Of a stretch of DNA of 5,417 nucleotides, positions 1 through 5,288 are shown one piece after another. The notes below the pieces were generated by a model. The model was given only the letters and a program-made list of their open reading frames with translations, had not been told where the DNA came from and searched no databases. The DNA is from Spartobacteria bacterium (GTDB taxonomy: Bacteria; Verrucomicrobiota; Verrucomicrobiae; Chthoniobacterales; UBA6821). Positions within the stretch are counted from its first letter, which is position 1; each line of letters starts with the position of its first letter. Location of the stretch: positions 2,558 through 7,974 of the forward strand of contig PLEU01000081.1 of the NCBI GenBank assembly GCA_003136515.1, written 5' to 3'. The translations under genes and the position numbers were made by a program.

Positions 1-753
1 TGGGAGCGTGTCTATAAAGTCTCGATTGCCACCCAGACAATCAACATGGCTCTCGATCCGGAAAACCCGCGCAGCCTACGCGACGACAGCCTATTGGAGG
101 CTGTGACCAAGGATCAGCTAAATACAGGCCTAAAGGGGCAGATACGCTGGCATATTTCAGAGGCGAATCTGTATGCCTACCTTTTCGGCATCAAGCACCC
201 GATCACCCATATCATGGCCTATTTTGTCTCCATCTTGAGGGAACGCATCGCCAACTTTGAGGCGCCACCCAATGCCAGGCAGGGGGACGCCACCGCCCTT
301 CATAATATAGCGGCAACCGCCGTGATCGGTATTTCCATCAATGACCTGCGGAAAAATCTCAGTGACATCAACGATCACATGGAGAGGGAGTGTTCCGACT
401 CTGCGGCCCGTTATGGAATTGCCCTCGATGCCTCTCTGATCACGGGAATCGATCCCCCCGAGGAGGTCGAGTCGGCACTTGCGGCGATCAATACTGCTTA
501 CAATCAGGTCTCTTCGGACATCAGCCTGGCCCAGGCCTCGGCAGACCAGAAAATCGTCCAGTCCAAGCGAGCTGTGGAAATCGAGACCCTCAAGGCCCAG
601 GCTGAGGTGCAGCCGATTGTGGCCCTAGCTGAAGAACTGGGAGAGCTGAAAAAGAGCAGTCAGGGAGCGCTCACAGCCTATGTCCGCAATGTTCGCCTCA
701 AGCTCTTCAGTGAAGCGACGCGTGTCATTATGCAAGGGAGCACCCATGATTAA
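1..753 (+). CDS. SPFH/band-7 domain membrane protein, 5'-truncated by the window edge
   Basis: The frame is open from the first base, so this is the C-terminal 250 residues of a longer protein; the ATG at 46 is internal. The visible part resembles the HflK/HflC/stomatin (SPFH, band 7) group. Residues 33-85 (beginning EAVTKDQLNTGLKGQIRWHI) correspond to the SPFH strand that follows a 'TKD' turn, then an 'A..Y.F....P' segment and a helix ending in RERIANFE. Residues 100-150 hold the conserved helix and the 'YGIALDASLITGIDPPEEV' end of the domain. From about 155 to 245 the protein is Ala/Gln/Glu-rich and helical, typical of the SPFH coiled coil. Any N-terminal membrane anchor lies outside the window. 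It overlaps the next SPFH gene by 8 bases, so the two products are probably made together and may form a hetero-oligomeric ring at the membrane. The family is known to scaffold membrane domains and to modulate proteases such as FtsH; the partner here cannot be told. Family call is fairly sure, function is not. Confidence 0.8.
   Translation, partial: WERVYKVSIATQTINMALDPENPRSLRDDSLLEAVTKDQLNTGLKGQIRWHISEANLYAYLFGIKHPITHIMAYFVSILRERIANFEAPPNARQGDATALHNIAATAVIGISINDLRKNLSDINDHMERECSDSAARYGIALDASLITGIDPPEEVESALAAINTAYNQVSSDISLAQASADQKIVQSKRAVEIETLKAQAEVQPIVALAEELGELKKSSQGALTAYVRNVRLKLFSEATRVIMQGSTHD
734..740 (+). promoter_or_regulatory. Ribosome binding site of the second SPFH gene
   Basis: AAGGGAG lies five bases before the ATG at 746, inside the last codons of the upstream gene. 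It is the only clear Shine-Dalgarno box seen in this window. It decides the start at 746 over the in-frame ATG at 680, and it implies translational coupling of the two SPFH genes. Confidence 0.7.
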
Positions 754-1684
754 TCCCCTTATAGGCCAGCCCTTTCTTCAATTTTTTAGTGCCGCCGTCG
801 TGACCTTTGTCGTGATGTTCTTTCTCTTCCCATCGATTTTAGGAGTCGCCCGTCTACTTGGTCTCTATACGATTGTTAATGAGCGGGAGGCAAAGGTCTA
901 TGTCCTCTTCGGCAATGTCATAGCGGTGATTGATGAGCCCGGTATTCATCTCCTGATTTTCAAAATCGGGATCAAGGCTCTTCTGGTCAGCTTTCTTGGA
1001 AAATGTCATGTGCTTGATCTCCGGCTAGATCAGCAGTACCTCCGTAGCACGCCGGTGAATTCGGAGGAGGGGGCGCCCATGGGAATCGGGATCTGGTATG
1101 AAATGGTGGTCAACAACCCGATTGCTTATCTCTTCAAAAATGCCGACCCCCGCGGCTCCTTGGCTGCCAATGTTGGCAACTCTGCTGTGCGCTGTCTGAA
1201 TAACCTGCCGCTGGCAGACATGTTGCAGAATCGGCACCTGATGAGTAAGACGGTGCGTTCCGAGGTTTCCCCGCACTCGGTGGAATGGGGCTACAGCCTT
1301 GGCTCGGTCTATATCCGCAAAGTCCATTTCAGGGATGTCGGCATGATCAAGCAAATTGAGGCCAAGGTTGTGAACCGCCTGAGGCAGGTGACTTCTGCCA
1401 TCAAGCAGGATGGCACCAATCAGGTGAATATCATCGCCAGCACCGCGGAGCAGCAGGCGGCCATCGAGTTTGCCAAGGCAGCTGCCATGCGACCACACAT
1501 CGTTGGGGAGGCGTTAAAAATAATCTCGGAAGACGAGGATATTTCCCAAGCACTGTTTAAGGTTTTGGAAACGCAGAATGTGATTGCCGGTGAGGCAGCA
1601 ATCACACTGATTCCCGAAAAATCCGCTATTCTCGGGGAGTTGCTTGCCGCTCCGGAGGGTGGAAGACCATCCTCGAAGAAGTAG
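746..1684 (+). CDS. SPFH/band-7 domain membrane protein, complete
   Basis: 312 residues. One strong hydrophobic segment at about 12-34 (FFSAAVVTFVVMFFLFPSIL) is a likely membrane anchor. The SPFH domain begins right after it (NEREAKVYVLFGNVIAVIDE, residues 45-64) with the usual 'G..IAVIDEPGIHLL' pattern. It continues through LDLRLDQQYL (90-99), GIGIWYEMVVNNPIAYLF (113-130) and the YIRKVHFRD segment (189-197), then a helical Gln/Ala-rich stretch (about 200-250). The short tail after about 290 looks unstructured. The start at 746 is chosen for its ribosome binding site and because residues encoded upstream of it (from ATG 680) are Ser-rich and overlap the previous gene. The 8-base overlap with that gene points to one operon and co-translation, as for hflK-hflC. 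The two proteins are clearly different in sequence and are not recent duplicates. It could also be described as stomatin- or prohibitin-like; I cannot assign a gene name. Confidence 0.85.
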   Translation: MINPLIGQPFLQFFSAAVVTFVVMFFLFPSILGVARLLGLYTIVNEREAKVYVLFGNVIAVIDEPGIHLLIFKIGIKALLVSFLGKCHVLDLRLDQQYLRSTPVNSEEGAPMGIGIWYEMVVNNPIAYLFKNADPRGSLAANVGNSAVRCLNNLPLADMLQNRHLMSKTVRSEVSPHSVEWGYSLGSVYIRKVHFRDVGMIKQIEAKVVNRLRQVTSAIKQDGTNQVNIIASTAEQQAAIEFAKAAAMRPHIVGEALKIISEDEDISQALFKVLETQNVIAGEAAITLIPEKSAILGELLAAPEGGRPSSKK

Positions 1685-1686
1685 AG

Positions 1687-1706
1687 GCGGTGTCGCTAAG
1701 CGCCGC
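1687..1706 (+). terminator. Weak hairpin at the convergent gene ends
   Basis: GCGGTGT (1687-1693) can pair with GCGCCGC (1700-1706) around a six-base loop, giving seven pairs, two of them G-U. It spans the 11-base gap between the SPFH stop (1682-1684) and the tilS stop (1696-1698). There is no T-run after it on either strand, and on the - strand the two wobble pairs become mismatches. It is therefore at best a poor terminator for the SPFH operon. Confidence 0.25.
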
Positions 1707-2706
1707 TCTCAATAAAAATCACCCCCGCTTTGCGGCGGGCATGGAGATTGCCAGGGAGGTTGATCTTGGAAATGCCCTTTCCCTGGGCATCATGGTCGAG
1801 CAGGGACATAACCTTCTCTACCTCGTCGAAGCCCGGTTCGATGATGCCGGAGTTTTTCAACCAGGAGTGGAGTATACGCCGCTTAAGCGCAGGGTGAAGT
1901 TCGCGCAGCATTTTAACGGATAGTTCTTCCTTCGCCGCCATAGGAAGAGTCATAGAGGAGAGGAGATCCTCTTCATCTGTAAATATCCTAGCACTGCGTG
2001 CAATAGCACTCCGAAAGGAAGAGCCAAAGAGTTCCTCGATGATAGGGAGGAGTCTGAGGCGCATTTTATTGCGGGAGGCCTCTGCAATTGCATTGGTGGC
2101 ATCCTCGCGGTAGCGGATTTTATTTTCCTCGAGATAGTTAAGAAGTTGCTGTTTGGAGATGCCAAGCAATGGTCGGTGCAGGTCCAGCGTGGTGCCCCCG
2201 ATCGCTCGCTGAGAATGAGACTTCATTCCAGACAATCCCGCCGCTCCGGAGCCTCGCAGAAACTGGAAGAGACAGGTTTCGACCTGATCATCGGCATGAT
2301 GGGCTAGGAACAGTGCTCTGGTATGGTGTTTTTGGGCTACAGCACTCAGGAAGTCATAACGAGCCTGACGCGCGGCAGTTTCCAAGGAGAGTTTTCGTTC
2401 CCCGGCAAGGCTGCGGACATCTCCCGAGCCGAGATCAAAGGGCAGGTGTAATTTGGCTGCAAGACGTCTTACAAAAGCTGCGTCGGCCTGTGATGCCTTT
2501 CCCCGCAGCTGGTGATTGAAGTGGGCGATGACGAGATTGTTAAATCCAGCCTCAATCAGTAGATGAAGCAGTGCGGTGGAGTCCGCTCCTCCCGAGACAG
2601 CGACGATGAATTTTTTCGTTCTCCGGATAGGGGCAAGCATCCGCCTGACCTCTGCCGTCAGAGGAGAAATGGCGTGTGTGGCATTAACCAATTTGCGCGA
2701 CACCAA
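1696..2706 (-). CDS. tilS: tRNA(Ile)-lysidine synthase TilS
   Basis: This N-type ATP pyrophosphatase converts cytidine 34 of the CAU-anticodon tRNA-Ile to lysidine, so that it reads AUA and accepts isoleucine. Motifs seen are the PP-loop SGGADS (residues 38-43), HFNHQLRG (62-69), AHHADDQVET (135-144) with the following FQFLRGSGAAGLSGM, EDATN (201-205) and RNKMR (212-216). At 336 residues it has the catalytic domain and a following helical domain (to about 330). It lacks the extra C-terminal domain of longer enzymes such as the E. coli protein, so it is the short type. The start is uncertain. TTG at 2706 (or GTG at 2703, TTG at 2691) keeps the helix that usually precedes the PP-loop and would overlap serS, but has no Shine-Dalgarno box. 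ATG at 2640 has AGAGG eight bases upstream but leaves only 15 residues before the PP-loop. The gene follows serS and is probably co-transcribed with it. Confidence 0.95.
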   Translation of the reverse strand: MVSRKLVNATHAISPLTAEVRRMLAPIRRTKKFIVAVSGGADSTALLHLLIEAGFNNLVIAHFNHQLRGKASQADAAFVRRLAAKLHLPFDLGSGDVRSLAGERKLSLETAARQARYDFLSAVAQKHHTRALFLAHHADDQVETCLFQFLRGSGAAGLSGMKSHSQRAIGGTTLDLHRPLLGISKQQLLNYLEENKIRYREDATNAIAEASRNKMRLRLLPIIEELFGSSFRSAIARSARIFTDEEDLLSSMTLPMAAKEELSVKMLRELHPALKRRILHSWLKNSGIIEPGFDEVEKVMSLLDHDAQGKGISKINLPGNLHARRKAGVIFIESGA

Positions 2707-3949
2707 AGTAGGGCTGGAGTGGTTCTGGAAGAATAAACGGGCCGCTCGGCTGGGTATGGGTCTCTAGGAGTGCAACATAGAGGCGTGGCAGCGCCGTACC
2801 GGAACCGTTCAGTGTGTGGCAAAATTGATTTTTCCCCTCGGCATTCTTATAGCGAAGATTCATGCGGCGTGCCTGATAATCGCCAAAGTGGGAGCAACTG
2901 GAGACTTCCAGATATCCGCCCTGTCCCGGTGCCCAGACTTCGAGATCGTAGGTGCGTGCTGCGGAGAAGCCGATGTCTCCCGTGCAGAGTTCCAGAACGC
3001 GATAGGGGAGTTGCAAAAGCTGGAGCACCTTTTCGGCATCGGCAGTGAGGGATTCCAGTTCCTGCTCGGCCTGCTCCGGCGTCGTGATTTTCACTAGTTC
3101 CACTTTGTCGAACTGGTGCATCCGGATCATCCCGCGTGTCTCGCGTCCTGCCGATCCGGCCTCGCGGCGAAAGCAGGGGGTGCAGGCGGTCAGCTTGATG
3201 GGAAGCTGGGACTCAGGGAGGATCTCCTCGCGATAGATATTGGTGAGGGAGACCTCGGCTGTCGGAGTGAGAAAAGAGGCCCCCTCATCAAAGCCATACA
3301 TATCATCCTCAAACTTGGGCAACTGCCCCGTTCCCTCCATGCATTCCCGTCGCACGAGAACGGGTGGTGCGATTTCCGTGTAGCCGTGGGAGCGGGTTTG
3401 AAGATCGAGGAGAAAGTTGATCAAGGCGCGTTCCAGGCGTGCCCCGGCCCCGGTGAAAAGGACATATCCGCTGCCACTGATTTTCGCGGCGCGCTCCAGA
3501 TCGAAGAGCCCGAGGCGCTCTCCAATGGCAACATGATCTTCGGAGCTTTTTAAGGCAGGCTCTCCCCAATGCCGGATTGCCACATTAGCCGCCGCATCAC
3601 TTCCCTCGGGAAGTCCGGGAGCGGGAAGATTCGGCACGCGAAGGAGGAGATCGCGTTGCTCGCTATCAAGCTCGGTGGCAGTGCGGCCAAGCTCTTCCAT
3701 TTCAAAGGCGAAGGCTTTGACCTGATTTTCCTGCTCGATGGAGTCTCCACCGACCTTCTTGATCCCCCCGATCTCCTTGCTGAGGCGATTGCGCTCCGCA
3801 CGGAGATGCTGGAGGCGGGTTTCGCTCTCCCGGCGACGGGCATCAATGGCAAGGATCTGATCGACCAGATCGCCAAATTGGTGGGAGCGGGTGGCAAGCC
3901 GGGCCTTGATGGCAGCGGGGTTTTCCCGGAGAAGTCGGATGTCGAGCAT
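2684..3949 (-). CDS. serS: Seryl-tRNA synthetase
   Basis: This cytoplasmic class II aminoacyl-tRNA synthetase charges tRNA-Ser (and tRNA-Sec where present) with serine. It has 421 residues, the usual bacterial length. The N-terminal arm (about 1-105, starting MLDIRLLRENP) is a charged antiparallel coiled coil that binds the long variable arm of tRNA-Ser. The catalytic core follows: PTAEVSL (229-235), which contains the TAE serine-binding motif; motif 2 as CFRREAGSAGRETRGMIRMH (259-278); EVSSCSHFGDYQARR (348-362), the ATP/serine site; and motif 3 as NGSGTALPRL (381-390), which keeps its arginine. All key elements are present. The ATG start matches the family N-terminus, but no Shine-Dalgarno box precedes it; instead the leader is pyrimidine-rich (CTCTCCTCCG just before ATG). 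It lies 66 bases after the Sel1-repeat gene and runs directly into tilS, so the three may form one transcript. Confidence 0.98.
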   Translation of the reverse strand: MLDIRLLRENPAAIKARLATRSHQFGDLVDQILAIDARRRESETRLQHLRAERNRLSKEIGGIKKVGGDSIEQENQVKAFAFEMEELGRTATELDSEQRDLLLRVPNLPAPGLPEGSDAAANVAIRHWGEPALKSSEDHVAIGERLGLFDLERAAKISGSGYVLFTGAGARLERALINFLLDLQTRSHGYTEIAPPVLVRRECMEGTGQLPKFEDDMYGFDEGASFLTPTAEVSLTNIYREEILPESQLPIKLTACTPCFRREAGSAGRETRGMIRMHQFDKVELVKITTPEQAEQELESLTADAEKVLQLLQLPYRVLELCTGDIGFSAARTYDLEVWAPGQGGYLEVSSCSHFGDYQARRMNLRYKNAEGKNQFCHTLNGSGTALPRLYVALLETHTQPSGPFILPEPLQPYFGVAQIG

Positions 3950-3975
3950 CGGAGGAGAGTAGGGGATGAAACCGG

Positions 3976-3989
3976 AAGGATGAAGGATG
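3976..3989 (+). repeat. Left copy of a 14-base inverted repeat flanking the Sel1 gene
   Basis: AAGGATGAAGGATG, itself two tandem heptamers, lies in the 66-base gap between the Sel1-repeat gene and serS. The exact reverse complement is at 5220-5233 on the other side of the Sel1 gene. The match stops at 14 bases on both sides. It may mark the edges of an inserted unit, be a shared leader element, or be chance helped by its simple composition. Confidence 0.45.
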
Positions 3990-4015
3990 AATTCTTCGTG
4001 GGAAATAAGAGCGGC

Positions 4016-5116
4016 TTACGGAGTGGCTGTTGGAGAAGGAGATACTGTGATGGAGTTACTGGAAGCTTTGGCCGTATCTTCCGGTGTGTCAGATCCTTCG
4101 TGGTAATAATTCACTAAGGATTTCACTAAAATCCGCAGTTCTTCTTTGTGTCTTTGGTATGCGGCTTTGAGATGCCATTTTGCTGCCTCGGCTGGATTTT
4201 TTTCAACACCGATGCCCCCGTAGTAGCAGCGTGCAAGATTGATTTGAGCGTTAGCATTTCCTTGATCTGCGGCTTTCTGATACCACTTAGCCGCTTCAAC
4301 AAAGTTCTGACCAACGCCACCGCCTGTCTCATAGCACCAAGCGAGATTGTTTTGAGCCCAGGCATTTCCTTGCTCTATGGCCTTTCGATACCATTTTACT
4401 GCCTCGGCAAAGTTCTGTTCAACACCATTGCCTTCGTAGTAGCAGCGTCCAAGAAGGTTCTGTGCTACGGCATCTCCTTGATCTGCGGCCTTCTGATAGC
4501 ATCTTGCGGCCTCGGCTAGGTTTTTCTCAACGCCAAGACCACTCGCGTAACACAAACCTAGATTGCTTTGTGCGTCGGCATCTCCTTGGTCTGCGGCTTT
4601 CTGAAACAATTTTGCTGCCTCGGTTAGGTTCTTTTCGGCTCCGATGCTGTTGAAATAGCAGACTCCAAGGCTTCTTTCTCCCCTTGGATATCCCTGGTTT
4701 GCCGCCTTGGCATACCAGTTCAACGCCCCATGGAGGTCTTTTTCCATCCCCATACCATGGTCATACATATAACCGAGGCTTGTTTGCGCATCAGGATCTC
4801 CCTGTGTCGCCTCTTTCTGAATTTGTTCCCTGGATTTCTGAAGATACTCAACGGCTCCAGCTTCATTCTTGGGAGTGCCACTGCCATTGGCATAGAGGAT
4901 ACCTACACGAGCCTGCGCTTTGGCAAAACCGGCATCTGCAGCCTTTTTGATCAATTCGAAGGCATGAGCATCATCTGCATTTACTCCTTTACCATCCAGA
5001 TACTCAATGCCTTGCTGGTATTGGTCTTGCGGCGACGATAAAAACCCTTCAGCGAAGGCTACGACCGAAGCGATGGGGGATAGGGTGACAATGAGCGCCA
5101 CGAGGGGGGCTTTCAT
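4016..5116 (-). CDS. Exported Sel1-like repeat (TPR-related) protein
   Basis: 366 residues. The N-terminus (MKAPLVALIVTLSPIASVVA) is a signal peptide with a likely cut after AFA (residue 22), so the product should be periplasmic or surface-exposed. Eight Sel1-like repeats follow: a divergent first (about 31-64), a second lengthened by a few residues near 94-104 (SREQIQKEATQ), then six of exactly 36 residues from 108 to 323. The recurring pattern is 'A.AQ..LG.CY..G.GVEKN..EAA.WY.KAADQG'. A short helical stretch (324-340) and a Ser/Thr/Pro-rich tail close the protein. Sel1 repeats form helical solenoids that bind other proteins; the partner is unknown. The start is supported by the signal peptide, not by a ribosome binding site (GCCTCCGCAC precedes ATG). 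It may be the first gene of a transcript with serS and tilS. A hand count of 4201-4260 gives 29 G/C of 60, against 39 of 60 at 3421-3480 in serS. Confidence 0.9.
   Translation of the reverse strand: MKAPLVALIVTLSPIASVVAFAEGFLSSPQDQYQQGIEYLDGKGVNADDAHAFELIKKAADAGFAKAQARVGILYANGSGTPKNEAGAVEYLQKSREQIQKEATQGDPDAQTSLGYMYDHGMGMEKDLHGALNWYAKAANQGYPRGERSLGVCYFNSIGAEKNLTEAAKLFQKAADQGDADAQSNLGLCYASGLGVEKNLAEAARCYQKAADQGDAVAQNLLGRCYYEGNGVEQNFAEAVKWYRKAIEQGNAWAQNNLAWCYETGGGVGQNFVEAAKWYQKAADQGNANAQINLARCYYGGIGVEKNPAEAAKWHLKAAYQRHKEELRILVKSLVNYYHEGSDTPEDTAKASSNSITVSPSPTATP
4148..4795 (-). repeat. Six tandem 108-base units encoding Sel1 repeats
   Basis: Codons 108-323 of the Sel1-repeat gene fall into six in-frame units of 108 bases without insertion or deletion. 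Similarity is visible at the DNA level: on the + strand, phrases like 'tctgcggctttctgataccac' variants recur near 4265, 4481 and 4589, each after a 'tccttg' block. Hand comparison of repeats five and seven gives 22 identical residues of 36, so the units arose by duplication but are not very recent copies. Confidence 0.85.
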
Positions 5117-5219
5117 GTGCGGAGGCTAACCCATAACTTCTTGTGAGATAAATCTGATTTCGTGTGGATCAGGACATGGGTGACCCCTCTGATTTCTGAC
5201 CTCTTCACCATTTATTACC

Positions 5220-5233
5220 CATCCTTCATCCTT
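5220..5233 (-). repeat. Right copy of the 14-base inverted repeat flanking the Sel1 gene
   Basis: CATCCTTCATCCTT on the + strand is the exact reverse complement of 3976-3989. It lies about 104 bases upstream of the Sel1 start, while the left copy is 26 bases after the Sel1 stop, so the pair brackets that gene alone. Confidence 0.45.
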
Positions 5234-5249
5234 GTCTGTCTTCCGAGTG

Positions 5250-5278
5250 TTGTCAGAAGGCAGCCGTGGGATTAAAAG
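5250..5278 (+). promoter_or_regulatory. Possible sigma-70-type promoter of the J-protein gene
   Basis: TTGTCA (5250-5255, five of six matches to TTGACA) is followed after exactly 17 bases by TAAAAG (5273-5278, four of six matches to TATAAT). Transcription would begin near 5285, only about four bases before the ATG at 5289. No heat-shock (sigma-32) style promoter was recognised. Assigned from pattern only. Confidence 0.4.
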
Positions 5279-5288
5279 TCATGTATCT

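Larger units (their letters stand above)
5117..5288. promoter_or_regulatory. Divergent intergenic region between the Sel1 and J-protein genes
   Basis: These 172 bases must hold the promoters for both divergent genes. Seen here are a 9-base direct repeat TCTGATTTC (5153-5161 and 5188-5196, 35 bases apart); the palindrome GGGTGACCC (5178-5186) between them; ATGGGT/ACCCAT inverted (5176-5181 and 5217-5222); and one copy of the 14-base flanking repeat (5220-5233). I could not pick a convincing promoter for the Sel1 gene, and no CIRCE heat-shock operator was seen. Confidence 0.5.

Noticed and set aside
680..745. ATG at 680 as an earlier start for the second SPFH gene
   Set aside because: It adds 22 Ser-rich residues that overlap the upstream gene; the ATG at 746 has AAGGGAG at the right distance and sits just before the membrane segment.
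46..753. ATG at 46 as the start of the first SPFH gene
   Set aside because: The frame is open to the window edge, there is no ribosome binding site, and the SPFH domain needs sequence upstream, so this Met is internal.
1025..1498. 157-residue open frame on the - strand
   Set aside because: It lies entirely opposite the well-supported SPFH gene, is His/Arg/Gly-rich as expected of a shadow frame, and shows no recognisable domain.
1724..1739. GC-rich hairpin (CCCGC/GCGGG) followed on the - strand by TTTTT, like an intrinsic terminator
   Set aside because: It lies inside the tilS coding sequence before its stop, the stem is only five pairs, and six bases separate it from the T-run; use as a terminator would cut the message before the stop codon.
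3569..4117. 182-residue open frame on the + strand
   Set aside because: It is antisense to serS and the end of the Sel1 gene; the composition looks like the mirror of the serS coiled-coil region and there is no domain.
4148..4519. Hydrophobic, Cys-rich open frame on the + strand that looks like a membrane protein
   Set aside because: It is the complement of the Sel1 repeats; its periodic repeats mirror the 108-base units.
4148..4795. Regular 108-base repeats as a CRISPR or minisatellite array
   Set aside because: They are in frame, translate to Sel1-like repeats with clear consensus, and have no repeat-spacer pattern.
5240..5255. GAGTG near the J-protein promoter as half of a CIRCE heat-shock operator
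   Set aside because: The paired TTAGCACTC half is absent at the required nine-base spacing.
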